A DNA stretch of 64,000 bases from Neobacillus niacini NBRC 15566. GTDB lineage: Bacteria; Bacillota; Bacilli; Bacillales; Cytobacillaceae. Position 1 is the first letter of the stretch. Each line of letters opens with the position of its first letter. The position numbers and the translations under genes are program-made. The notes under the pieces were generated by a model, which did not search any database, had not been told where the DNA came from, and was given only the letters and a program-made list of their open reading frames with translations. This document shows positions 55,728 to 64,000 of the stretch, piece by piece. The stretch lies in the NCBI RefSeq assembly GCF_001591505.1, contig NZ_BCVA01000022.1, positions 28,756 to 92,755 of the forward strand, read 5' to 3'.

Positions 55728-57528
55728 CTAACCACCTCTTATGTACTGGAATTTGAAACGTTAACGTCGTTCCTTCTCCTTCCATACTGTCTATCCTCAA
55801 TTGAAATGCTTCTCCATAAATCAATTTCATCCTTTGATAGACATTTTGTACTCCTATTCCGTTAAACGATTTACTACTTTTTACAGTATCATGACCCTTT
55901 TGATGGAAAATCTTTTTTCGCAATCCTTCAAGCGTAAGCATATCCATACCTTTACCATTGTCGGTAATGACTAGCTTCAGGTACGTATCAATTTGTTCAC
56001 TTGCAATAATCTTAATAGTTTCTTTCCTATTATTATTCCCATGAATGATTGCGTTTTCAATAATAGGTTGTAAGAAAAATCTTGGTACTTGAAAACTAGA
56101 GGCAGATTCGTTTACATCGATTTCTAATTCTACATCATGTTGGTGTCGAAAATTCATCAAATCTACATAATGCTTTACAATCGTTAACTCTTCCTCCAGT
56201 GGAATAAAAGCATTATTACGATTAATCGTCATTCGGAGGAGTGCAGATAATGAATATATGAGTGAAGCACTGCCAGAGTTACCCTCCATTTTTATTTTTA
56301 AACGAATCGCATTTAATACATTAAATAAAAAATGTGGGTTAATTTGTGCTTGAAGCATTTCTAGTTCAGCATTTCGTTTCGCTTCCTCTTGTATTTTAAC
56401 CTGTTCAATCATTTCCTCGATGGTGTCCAGCATATGATTAAAGGAGTGGCCCAATTGAGCGACGTCATTACTTCCAGATAAATGTATCCTTGCAGTTAAA
56501 TCACCCTGTTTGATTGCTTTTGTCACATGATGTAATTTTGTGATCGGTTTTGTAAACTCACGCACAAGCATAATAAGACCAATTAAAAATAGAGCTAAAA
56601 AAACACCTTGAATTAAAATCGTTGTTCTTGTTACCAAATTGATTGATCCAATTATATCGTTATATGGCACGAGGCTGACTAATCTCCATTTAGAATATGA
56701 CACTGGATAAGAAACCATTAAATGTTTCTCCTCCTTAAAGTCTACAATCTGATAATCAGCGTTTGTCACGTCATAAGGTAATATCGTTCCTACTTCATCT
56801 GTATTCAAGCTTGAATAGATTTCACCAGTGTTATTGGTCAAATAAAATTTTGCCCGCTTTTCACTTTGAAATTGACTAAATAGTTGCTTAATCTGATTTT
56901 CTTTAAAACTTATAATTAAATAGATATATGAGGAATTCCCTTTTTGAATCCTTCTGCCAATAGTAATCAGATATGGGTAAGTATCTCTTTCAGATTGAAT
57001 GTAGGTAGGGTGTGCACCTAGCCAATAGGTTTGGTAAAAACTTAAGTGATCCAATTTTCCAAACCATGTTTTTTCTTTAAATTGCAAAGGATTAAAATCG
57101 AGTTTGGAATAATTGGTGTAATATAGATCATTATTAAACAAAATAGTAATATACAGAGGCCTTAGTAAATCAGTAATACCAGATAATTCCTTCGATATAT
57201 GGATATAGTTTAGAGCAATTTGTTGTTTTACGGTGGGAGAATCTACATCAATTACCTCATGCGATTTTAGTAGCTGTCTCATATTAGAATCAAATTGAAT
57301 ATAATTTGAGGTATTCATAATATCATCTAACATATTCTTTATTCCTAATTCAATCATCCGTAAATCATCTTCTGATTGGGTTGCTGCTCGTTGCTCAAGT
57401 ACATCCTTCGTAAAATAGTTTGAGACGATATAGGTACCAACCCACGGAAATAAAATACAGAGAATAACAGATAAGATTAATCGAGTTCGAAGTGACATTT
57501 GCATTATTTTATTCCAAAGTAACTTCAT
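55702..57528 (-). CDS. YesM-like sensor histidine kinase
   Basis: 608 residues. Membrane segments lie at about 14-36 and 302-324, enclosing a 265-residue extracellular sensor. A HAMP linker (FTKPITKLHHVTKAIKQGDL) follows. The His_kinase (LytS/YesM) signature EMLQAQINPHFLFNVLNAI has phospho-His399, and the HATPase domain shows ITDNGKGMDM. It senses an external sugar or its binding protein and passes phosphate to the AraC-type regulator. The SBP gene lies 96 bp upstream, separated by a terminator. Confidence 0.92.
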   Translation of the reverse strand: MKLLWNKIMQMSLRTRLILSVILCILFPWVGTYIVSNYFTKDVLEQRAATQSEDDLRMIELGIKNMLDDIMNTSNYIQFDSNMRQLLKSHEVIDVDSPTVKQQIALNYIHISKELSGITDLLRPLYITILFNNDLYYTNYSKLDFNPLQFKEKTWFGKLDHLSFYQTYWLGAHPTYIQSERDTYPYLITIGRRIQKGNSSYIYLIISFKENQIKQLFSQFQSEKRAKFYLTNNTGEIYSSLNTDEVGTILPYDVTNADYQIVDFKEEKHLMVSYPVSYSKWRLVSLVPYNDIIGSINLVTRTTILIQGVFLALFLIGLIMLVREFTKPITKLHHVTKAIKQGDLTARIHLSGSNDVAQLGHSFNHMLDTIEEMIEQVKIQEEAKRNAELEMLQAQINPHFLFNVLNAIRLKIKMEGNSGSASLIYSLSALLRMTINRNNAFIPLEEELTIVKHYVDLMNFRHQHDVELEIDVNESASSFQVPRFFLQPIIENAIIHGNNNRKETIKIIASEQIDTYLKLVITDNGKGMDMLTLEGLRKKIFHQKGHDTVKSSKSFNGIGVQNVYQRMKLIYGEAFQLRIDSMEGEGTTLTFQIPVHKRWLDVRNSFGR

Positions 57529-57564
57529 GAATGATCACCGCTTCCAATCGTAAAAAACAATAAA

Positions 57565-57596
57565 AATAGAGAGAAAACATGTGTTTTCTCTCTATT
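57565..57596 (-). terminator. Terminator between the solute-binding gene and the kinase
   Basis: AATAGAGAGAAAACAT and GTGTTTTCTCTCTATT form a near-perfect dyad with five T following on the minus strand, which separates importer and signalling transcripts. Confidence 0.8.
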
Positions 57597-57623
57597 ATAT
57601 CATAAATATTCTAATTATTCTTA

Positions 57624-58952
57624 TTACTTATTCGCATCTACTACAGCTTGTACTTTTTCTTTAATGTTTTTCATCGTTTTATCAAGGTCCTGCTCACCAA
57701 GAAGATATAATTCCACCTCTGCACCAAATTCGGTATAGGCTTCATTCGTATATGCTGGTGGGGCAACGACTTCACTAGGCTTAACAGAAGAAAGTGTAGT
57801 CTTCAATGATTCCATATTAATGGCATCAGGTTTCTTCGCTCCATTCGCCACTTTTTCTAGCGCTGCGCTCATATCTGCTTTTTTCCATGAAGGTACCCAA
57901 ATTCCTTGTTCAGAGATTCCTTCTGTTGTCAACCAACGCATGAAATCATATGCCTCTTGCTTGTGTTTGGAGCTTTTTGCGATTGAAACTAAATCTCCGC
58001 CCATTACAGCAACTGCTTCATCATTTGCCTTATTTTTTGGCCATGGTGCCCATGCAATTTCAAATTCCGGTGTAAATTGACCCCATTCTGTAATCATATA
58101 ACTTCCAGTAGGAACCATTGATGCATTTTGACTAAAGAATTGCTGACGGTAATCCATTTTTTGCGATAAGATTTCTTCAAATGGAACAGAAGATTTATCA
58201 ACATTTTCTAATTGATTTCGCAGCTCCAGTGATGCGCGCACCATTGGGTCATCTGCATTAGATGTACCATCTTCTTTTAAGATACTATTATCTTTTGCTT
58301 TACTCATAACTTTTAAAATAGAATGAAAGTTATGCCATGTGTGTAAATAAGATCCATAGTGACCGTCTGCCGTTAGCTTTTTAGCATATTCCGCATAGTC
58401 CTCCCATGTCCAATCAGTTGGAATCTTTAAGCCGGCTTTATCAAGATGTGCTTTATTTAGCATAATAAGCATCGTGACGTTTTTCATCGGCAGACCATAG
58501 TAATCTCCGTTAAAAGTTGGATAGCTATTATTGTATTCTTTATTAATATCAATGCCTTCTGCTTCAGTAAATTTGGTAATTGGTTCAACCAGACCTGCAT
58601 CCACTCGTTTAGAAAGATCATTCACATTGGAAAACATTATCACATCCATGTCGTCACCCGCTGAGGCCATTAAATCCAACTGTTTGAAATAATCCAAAGA
58701 ACTCATGTTTTCTACAAGTGGGATGGATTCCACTTTTATCCCTGGATGCTCAGCTTCATACTTTGCAATTACCTTCTCCCATTGACCTACATCCTCATTG
58801 ATCCAGTGGACAAATTTCAACGTAACTTCTTTTTTCTCTGAACCAGATTTAGAATTATCTGAAGAAGCTTTGTCTTTTCCGGAACATGCAGCTAACATTG
58901 ACATGACCAAAAGTCCAACTAGGAACAATGAACCCCATTTTTTTAACATCAT
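57624..58952 (-). CDS. Sugar ABC transporter solute-binding lipoprotein (YesO-like)
   Basis: 442 residues. Signal peptide with lipobox SMLAACSGK (Cys23), then a Ser-rich linker and family 1 extracellular solute-binding fold: TLKFVHWINEDVGQWEKVIA, DMDVIMFSNVNDLSKRVD and PVEPITKF-type segments, ending in a helical tail. It binds a carbohydrate outside the cell and passes it to the two permeases encoded upstream. AGGGGGA precedes the ATG. No dedicated ATPase is present in the window; such systems usually share MsmX. Confidence 0.9.
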   Translation of the reverse strand: MMLKKWGSLFLVGLLVMSMLAACSGKDKASSDNSKSGSEKKEVTLKFVHWINEDVGQWEKVIAKYEAEHPGIKVESIPLVENMSSLDYFKQLDLMASAGDDMDVIMFSNVNDLSKRVDAGLVEPITKFTEAEGIDINKEYNNSYPTFNGDYYGLPMKNVTMLIMLNKAHLDKAGLKIPTDWTWEDYAEYAKKLTADGHYGSYLHTWHNFHSILKVMSKAKDNSILKEDGTSNADDPMVRASLELRNQLENVDKSSVPFEEILSQKMDYRQQFFSQNASMVPTGSYMITEWGQFTPEFEIAWAPWPKNKANDEAVAVMGGDLVSIAKSSKHKQEAYDFMRWLTTEGISEQGIWVPSWKKADMSAALEKVANGAKKPDAINMESLKTTLSSVKPSEVVAPPAYTNEAYTEFGAEVELYLLGEQDLDKTMKNIKEKVQAVVDANK

Positions 58953-58985
58953 ACTTTCCCCCTTATTTATCGTTTTTGTATATCA

Positions 58986-59013
58986 ACTCTCTCTACTTTA
59001 AAAAAGAGAGAGT
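58986..59013 (-). promoter_or_regulatory. Intergenic hairpin before the solute-binding gene
   Basis: ACTCTCTCT and AGAGAGAGT pair perfectly around a 10-base loop in the gap after the permease genes. It probably acts as partial terminator or 5' stabiliser, giving the binding protein a different level from the permeases. Confidence 0.55.
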
Positions 59014-59026
59014 ACATACCGTTTTT

Positions 59027-59860
59027 TTAACCTTTTACTCCACCAAGCTGGATACCTTCAATTACGTTTTTCTGTCCGATAATGAAGATAATCAATAAAG
59101 GTAAAATGGCGGAAACAGATGCTGCCATCATCAAGGAGTATACGCTGCCATGTTGATCAGAAAAACTTTGTACACCAAGTTGAATCGTATATAACTCTTT
59201 TGAACGAAGAAAGATTAATGGATTTTGGAAGTCATTCCAGGTCCAAATAAATCGCAATATTGCATACGTTGCGATTGCTGGTCTTACTAATGGTAAACAA
59301 ATTGAAGTAAAAATCCTAAAATGACCTGCTCCATCCATTCGCGCTGATTCAATAATTTCATTACTAATACCGAGATAGAATTGGCGCAGCATAAAAGTAC
59401 CAAATACACTGAAACTATTTAATAGGATAAGGCCCGTGTGCGTATCATAAAGACCAATCCATCTATATAATAGAAATTGTGTAACTAATAACGTTTGCGG
59501 TGGAATCATGAAAGTTGCCAATACAATTAAAAAGATGAAATTTCTTCCTTTAAAGTTGATTTTGGCAAAGCCATATGCCGCTAAACAGGATACTGTACAT
59601 GAAACCAATGTGGTTAGGACTGTTACCTTGATTGAATTCCAATATAGTAGAAGGAATGGCATAGAACCAGTCCAAACCTCTTTGTAATTTTCCACTGCAT
59701 TCCAGTTTTCAGGAATCCATTTAATCGGAAAAGTTAATACATCCTCTTCTACTTTTAAAGAAGCAGATATCATCCAAAAAAATGGCATTAGAAAAGCAAT
59801 TCCTATTAGAACCATAATGGCGGTCACGATCAATTTTCGCATATCTATTCTTTCTACCAT
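59027..59860 (-). CDS. Sugar ABC transporter permease (YesQ-like)
   Basis: 277 residues, six membrane segments. The EAA loop that contacts the ATPase is ESARMDGAGHFRIFTSICLP. Opening IVTAIMVLIGIAFLMPFFWM is typical of the MalG-type subunit. AAGGAAGGAG precedes the ATG, 18 bp after the partner permease. Confidence 0.92.
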   Translation of the reverse strand: MVERIDMRKLIVTAIMVLIGIAFLMPFFWMISASLKVEEDVLTFPIKWIPENWNAVENYKEVWTGSMPFLLLYWNSIKVTVLTTLVSCTVSCLAAYGFAKINFKGRNFIFLIVLATFMIPPQTLLVTQFLLYRWIGLYDTHTGLILLNSFSVFGTFMLRQFYLGISNEIIESARMDGAGHFRIFTSICLPLVRPAIATYAILRFIWTWNDFQNPLIFLRSKELYTIQLGVQSFSDQHGSVYSLMMAASVSAILPLLIIFIIGQKNVIEGIQLGGVKG

Positions 59861-59878
59861 CTGAATTGCTCCTTCCTT

Positions 59879-60841
59879 TTAATAATTTACCCATTTTTTC
59901 TGACCAATAAATTGAATATAGGTAATGATCAAGATAATCACAAACATAACTAGTGAAATGGCTGAAGCATAGCCTGTTTTTAACTCAATAAATGCTTGCT
60001 GGTACAAATAAACAACAGGTGTTATGGTCGAATTTGCTGGCCCGCCATTCGTTAAAACGATGATTAAATCAAATACCTTAAAGCTGGAAATAACACCTGT
60101 AACAAACAATAAGAAAGTTGTAGGCGACACTAATGGAACCGTAATTTTCGTAAATTGAGACCAAGCAGTAGCTCCATCCATTTGTGCTGCTTCATATAAT
60201 TCTTTTGGAATATTCTGCAAACCCGCTAAGTAAATGATTAAATTAAAGCCAATTCCGGTCCAAACCATGATTAACATAACAGATGGTAACGCAAAAGTAA
60301 CGTCTGCTATCCAACCAGGTGGATTATCAACCCCAAGCTTCAACAGCAATTGGTTTATAGGACCTTTCGTTGGATGAAAAAGCACTTGAAAGACAACCGC
60401 AACCGCTACAACGCTCGAAATAAACGGCATAAAATAGATTACTTTAAACAAATCTTTCAAATAAACATATTTGTTTATGATAACAGCTAATGTAAGAGAA
60501 AAAAGTAAAGTAATAGGTACCGCTAAAATTAAAAGAACATTATTTAATAATCCTTTAATGAATAGTGCATTGGTAAGTAATTTCGTGAAATTTTCAAATC
60601 CTACAAATTTAGCATTTTCATAGCCAGCTACAAAATTCCAATCGGTAAAACTTAGCACAAACGAAGCGAGAATCGGAAATAATACTAATATAGAAGTACC
60701 AATAAACATTGGCCCAATAAATGCATACCCTGCTAGATTTTCCCTCCAGCCACTAAAAGGAGACCTATCTTTTGATTTTTTGCGTACTATACTTTTTGTG
60801 GTTTGAACTACCTTTGTTTCAACTTTTACCTCGCTATTCAC
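59879..60841 (-). CDS. Sugar ABC transporter permease (YesP-like)
   Basis: 320 residues from GTG 60841 with AGGGGTGA upstream. MalF-type subunit: a charged N-terminus of about 33 residues, then six membrane segments and the EAA loop ELYEAAQMDGATAWSQFTKI. It is the first gene of the importer operon; a cre box lies 45 bp upstream. Confidence 0.92.
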   Translation of the reverse strand: MNSEVKVETKVVQTTKSIVRKKSKDRSPFSGWRENLAGYAFIGPMFIGTSILVLFPILASFVLSFTDWNFVAGYENAKFVGFENFTKLLTNALFIKGLLNNVLLILAVPITLLFSLTLAVIINKYVYLKDLFKVIYFMPFISSVVAVAVVFQVLFHPTKGPINQLLLKLGVDNPPGWIADVTFALPSVMLIMVWTGIGFNLIIYLAGLQNIPKELYEAAQMDGATAWSQFTKITVPLVSPTTFLLFVTGVISSFKVFDLIIVLTNGGPANSTITPVVYLYQQAFIELKTGYASAISLVMFVIILIITYIQFIGQKKWVNY

Positions 60842-60885
60842 AAATTGTCACCCCTTCGTCTCTATTGTAGCTTTAGTATAGTTAG

Positions 60886-60899
60886 TGAAACCGCTTTCA
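60886..60899 (-). promoter_or_regulatory. cre box upstream of the sugar importer operon
   Basis: TGAAACCGCTTTCA, a nearly palindromic CcpA site matching 13 of 14 consensus positions, lies just ahead of the first permease gene. Confidence 0.8.
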
Positions 60900-61085
60900 A
60901 CAATGTTGATTTTTTACATTATTGAGAAAATTTTTACTACTTTTAAATTCCACCTATTTTAACGGACACCATTAATTGAATATCATGCTTTATTTTTACT
61001 TATTAGATAATTTTTTTACTTTATGAAAAAAACAGAAAATTACACCTACCAAGCATGATATATTTATCAATAAGGGGGGATTAAC

Positions 61086-61715
61086 ATGCAATTAGGTACA
61101 TTTTCAAATGTGGTTTATACCTTTTGTGAATGGGTTGCGAGACTAGCCTATATCAATCTATTGTGGATTTTATTTACTTTAAGTGGATTCGTCTTTTTTG
61201 GATTTTTTCCGGCAACCATAGCAATGTTAGCTACTTTAAGACAGTTTATCAGAAAAAATCATCCGCCTGTGTTACAAACCTTTTGGCATTATTATAAAAA
61301 GGAATTCATCAACAGTAATAAATTAGGACTCGTGATCGTCGCAATCGGCTTGATTTTGTTGATAAACATCCGTTTTTTGCAAACAACAAATAACATGTCC
61401 ACTTTACTATTTTATTCAAGCGTTATTATGAGCGGCATTTATATTCTCATCATTTGTTATACATTAGCTTCCTTTGTTGAAGTTGAACAGCCATTAGGGG
61501 TTCATTTAAAAAATGCCCTTCTGATCACCATCTCCAATCCGATTCCTAGTTTATTTATCATTTTTGGTTTTGCTGCCGTATATTTCGCAGTTACCTATTT
61601 ATCGGGATTAGGGTTCTTTTTCAGTGTTAGTATTTTAGGTCTTGTCATCCTTTCCTCGGCAAATTTGGCATATAAAAATATCCTAAAGAAACAAGAAAAA
61701 TTAAGCGCAAATTGA
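61086..61715 (+). CDS. YesL-family (DUF624) membrane protein
   Basis: 209 residues with five to six membrane segments. The opening FSNVVYTFCEWVARLAYINL followed by NLLWILFTLSGF, PATIAML is the DUF624 (YesL) signature. YesL proteins are almost always encoded beside YesM/YesN and a sugar ABC importer; their role is unknown, perhaps signalling or importer assembly. AGGGGGG precedes the ATG. It is divergent from the importer operon, so the shared 244 bp region likely carries the YesN operator. Confidence 0.87.
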   Translation: MQLGTFSNVVYTFCEWVARLAYINLLWILFTLSGFVFFGFFPATIAMLATLRQFIRKNHPPVLQTFWHYYKKEFINSNKLGLVIVAIGLILLINIRFLQTTNNMSTLLFYSSVIMSGIYILIICYTLASFVEVEQPLGVHLKNALLITISNPIPSLFIIFGFAAVYFAVTYLSGLGFFFSVSILGLVILSSANLAYKNILKKQEKLSAN

Positions 61716-61763
61716 TTGTAAATTATATTTAAATTCATCTATTTTCGGCCTTTCTCTCAAAAT

Positions 61764-61805
61764 AAAAAACAAGCAACGCCTCAACCTAAGTTGAAACGTT
61801 GCTTG
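61764..61805. terminator. Terminator between convergent YesL and BCCT genes
   Basis: CAAGCAACG and CGTTGCTTG, with inner TCAAC/GTTGA pairing. T6 follows on the minus strand. Confidence 0.85.
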
Positions 61806-61823
61806 ATTAATTGTTTTATATCG

Positions 61824-63380
61824 TTAAATAACTTCCTTAACATCCTCGTTCCTATGTTTATCCACTATTTTCTTTCTATCTACACGTAACTGACCCAGTC
61901 CGAGCTCAATTGCTTCTCGGTTTAATGATTTAAGTAAGCTGACTACCATTAACACCATAATGAATGAAAATGGAAGTGCAGCAATAATCATAGTATTCTG
62001 CAGAGCTTGCAGGCCCCCAGAATAAAGGAGAGCGACTGCTGTAATAGAGAGAAAGATTCCCCAAGTAGCTTTAATCGATGTACTTGGATTTAGGCATCCA
62101 TTCGTTGTCATCATTCCTAAAACAAAAGTACCAGAGTCCGCTGATGTAACAAAGAAAGTCACAATGATCAAATTGGCAAAGAGGGATAACGCCATGCCGA
62201 ATGGAAACCCTTCTAACACGCCGAAAAGAGATTCCTCGGGAGCTAATGAAGAAATCGAGAGCAGCCCTGATGATTCAGTAAAAATCGCGGCACTCCCAAA
62301 GGTTGTAAACCAAATGAATCCAATTAGTGTCGGAACGAGTAAGACACCTACAACAAACTCACGAATCTTCCGGCCCTTTGAGACTCTTGCAATAAACACC
62401 CCAACAAAAGGGGCCCATGCAATCCACCAAGCCCAATAAAAGATTGTCCACCCATTAATCCAATTACGTCCCTCTTCATTTAAGGGAGAAATACGAAAAC
62501 TCATGTTAATGAAATTTTGCATATAAGCCCCTACTGTATCTGTAAACATGTTAAGGGTAAAAAGTGTTGGTCCAAGTATAAATACAATCAATAAGAGGAT
62601 AGCCGAGAGCCCCATATTTACATTACTTAGAATTTTAATCCCTTTACTTAGACCCGTTAAAGCCGAAATCATAAATAAAACAGTCACAACGAGAATAATG
62701 ACAGTTTGCGTTGTCAGCGTACTAGGAACATCGAATAGGTAGGTCAAGCCCCCATTAATCTGCATAGCTCCAAATCCCAATGAGGTAGCAACCCCCATAA
62801 CCGTAGAGATGACCGCAATGACATCAATCGCTTTTCCGACAGCTCCATCCGCATGTTTCCCAATCAGCGGTCGTAAAGTTCGACTAATTAAGCTCAGCTC
62901 CCCTTTTCTAAAGGTAAAATAAGCTAGAACCATCGCAATCGAACCATAGATTGCCCAAGCATGGATGCCATAATGAAAGAAAGTAAATCTCATCGCATCT
63001 TTAATACCTTGAGCCGTTCCCTCTTGACCAGTTGGAGAACTAAGCATGTAATGGCTAATAGGTTCATATGTTCCATAGAACATTAACCCAATCCCAATAC
63101 CCGCACTAAAAAGCATCGCAAGCCAAGTTGGTCGTGAAAACTCAGGCTTATCCTCCTGTTTCCCGAGCTTAATCCGGCCAATTGGACTTACTAATAAATA
63201 GAAGCACACAAACACAAACAATGAAACAAGCAAAAGGTAATACCACCCAAATGAATCGGTTATTATCCCTTGAGTGCTACTCGTGACCTGTTCTAACGAT
63301 GTTGGCATTATGATACCCATGAAAACTATACCTACCAACAATACTATTGAAACATAAAAAACAGTTGAAGCATTTTTCAT
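61824..63380 (-). CDS. BCCT-family osmolyte transporter (OpuD/BetL-like)
   Basis: 518 residues, 12 membrane segments. The BCCT aromatic signature is seen in FYWAWWIAWAPFVGVFIARV. The substrate-box region and GIGIGLMFYGTYEPISHYM are family hallmarks. It imports glycine betaine, choline or carnitine with Na+ and helps osmoprotection; the exact substrate is not readable. GGGAG precedes the ATG. Confidence 0.92.
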   Translation of the reverse strand: MKNASTVFYVSIVLLVGIVFMGIIMPTSLEQVTSSTQGIITDSFGWYYLLLVSLFVFVCFYLLVSPIGRIKLGKQEDKPEFSRPTWLAMLFSAGIGIGLMFYGTYEPISHYMLSSPTGQEGTAQGIKDAMRFTFFHYGIHAWAIYGSIAMVLAYFTFRKGELSLISRTLRPLIGKHADGAVGKAIDVIAVISTVMGVATSLGFGAMQINGGLTYLFDVPSTLTTQTVIILVVTVLFMISALTGLSKGIKILSNVNMGLSAILLLIVFILGPTLFTLNMFTDTVGAYMQNFINMSFRISPLNEEGRNWINGWTIFYWAWWIAWAPFVGVFIARVSKGRKIREFVVGVLLVPTLIGFIWFTTFGSAAIFTESSGLLSISSLAPEESLFGVLEGFPFGMALSLFANLIIVTFFVTSADSGTFVLGMMTTNGCLNPSTSIKATWGIFLSITAVALLYSGGLQALQNTMIIAALPFSFIMVLMVVSLLKSLNREAIELGLGQLRVDRKKIVDKHRNEDVKEVI

Positions 63381-63850
63381 AAATTTTAACTCCCATCTTT
63401 GATAAATTCGCAGAGGGTTTTACTTCGTTGGTGAACATATTAAAATGCAAAAACATTTAATGAACGCATTTTTATGAAGTAATACGAAACATAACCCTTA
63501 AAATTGCGTTCATGCATCTTACTCTAAATACAACATGCTAAATCTTGTTAATACCATTATCCTTCTATTTTGGTATGGGTAATAGTTAGTTTGAATACAT
63601 CAGAGGTATTTAGTATGGATCAGTTTACAGGTTTATTAGAGGAATAATGAAACTATATCAAAAGGGGATAAACCAAGCAAATTACATATACCAGTGTATT
63701 TAGGGCTCTCGTCTTGATAGCCCTCTGTAGAAGGAAAAATTAATACAAATTCTTAATATAACTCAAAGATCCTCTTTATACATCCAGTTTTCAAGAAGTA
63801 ATGATCCTTGGCTGCTAAAATTCCTACTCTCACTCTTTTACGTTTTACAA
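63381..63850. other. Upstream region of the BCCT gene, no supported gene
   Basis: About 470 bp. It must hold the BCCT promoter, but I see no clear motif I would stake a call on, and no coding frame with a ribosome site apart from a 10-codon frame at 63614. Confidence 0.4.
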
Positions 63851-63852
63851 CA

Positions 63853-63894
63853 CAAAAAACACTCACAAAAGTTAAATTACAACCTTTGTGAGTG
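63853..63894 (-). terminator. Terminator of the tRNA-Leu gene
   Basis: CACTCACAAA and TTTGTGAGTG pair around a 15-base loop; T6 on the minus strand follows. Confidence 0.9.
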
Positions 63895-63912
63895 TTTTTT
63901 GTGTTTATAAGA

Positions 63913-63993
63913 TACCGGTGGTCGGGGTCGAACCGACACTCCAGAGGAACACGATTTTGAGTCGTGCGCGTCTGCCAATTCCGCCACACCGGC
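63913..63993 (-). tRNA. tRNA-Leu (CAA anticodon)
   Basis: The minus strand folds as a class II tRNA: acceptor GCCGGTG / CACCGGT (with one G-U) and discriminator A. The D arm contains GGCGGAATTGGCAGAC. The anticodon arm CACGA-CTCAAAA-TCGTG has CAA in the loop. The T arm is GTCGG-TTCGACC-CCGAC. CCA is not encoded. The extra arm is short (TTCCTCTGGAGT). Confidence 0.95.
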
Positions 63994-64000
63994 AAATTCA

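Noticed and set aside
63753..63995. 80-codon open frame overlapping the tRNA-Leu
   Set aside because: It runs through the tRNA and its terminator; the phrase MPVWRNWQTR-type start is the common false translation of tRNA genes.
1..64000. Insertion sequences, prophage or integrated plasmid
   Set aside because: No transposase, integrase or phage structural gene was seen, and base composition looks even.

Overview
The window is low-GC Firmicute DNA and reads as chromosome of an endospore-forming Bacillaceae (a Bacillus or Neobacillus-like genus; I cannot fix the genus). The reasons are strong AGGAGG ribosome sites, a Bacillus-type gntRKPZ operon with a palindromic operator, a T-box leader, a Bmr-like efflux pump, a LysM/GH18 spore-cortex enzyme, GerP-like spore proteins and many TTG/GTG starts.

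Layout. 1-12.5 kb: start of a DUF421 gene, an RraA-like gene, a DMT exporter with a divergent LysR regulator, a spore locus (GerPC-like coiled-coil gene and a small heat-shock gene facing four tandem GerPA/GerPF-like genes), an FUSC-type membrane protein, PanE, a LysM/GH18 enzyme, a SunI-like protein and a GNAT. 11.8-15.8 kb: an AraC regulator divergent from a sugar-oxidation operon (two Gfo/Idh/MocA dehydrogenases around a ThuA protein). 16-27 kb: mixed genes, including a YitT-family membrane protein behind a T-box riboswitch, a broken short-chain dehydrogenase, a LytTR/DUF3021 pair and a membrane-anchored hydrolase. 27.2-34.2 kb: urea transporter and urease operon ureABCEFGD-ureH. 34.4-37.6 kb: creatininase-family enzyme, GPH sugar symporter and AraC regulator, with cre-like boxes. 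37.8-39.7 kb: a CBO0543 membrane protein and a badly decayed membrane gene. 39.8-45.0 kb: gntRKPZ gluconate operon. 45.2-52.2 kb: PrsW protease, flavin monooxygenase, CadA metal ATPase and arsRBC. 52.2-54.8 kb: a 51-bp minisatellite, then a Bmr-like pump with a divergent MerR regulator. 54.9-61.7 kb: a YesLMNOPQ-like set (two-component system, sugar ABC importer, YesL protein). 61.8-64 kb: a BCCT osmolyte transporter and tRNA-Leu(CAA).

The most striking property is the number of damaged genes in otherwise intact operons. ureC carries an in-frame TAA after codon 487 of a 570-codon gene. cadA carries an in-frame TGA exactly at the first Cys codon of its metal-binding CxxC. arsR, the bmr-like gene and a short-chain dehydrogenase each carry one frameshift. 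A membrane gene carries several lesions. The urea transporter seems to have lost its ATG. This is either real decay concentrated in urea and metal/drug-resistance functions, or sequence error; reads or close relatives would decide.

Other points of interest are the GerP-like spore locus, the T-box in front of a YitT protein, the minisatellite that is open on both strands, and a dispersed intergenic palindrome of about 51 bp. All family calls come from reading motifs and remembered family features; no database search was run.
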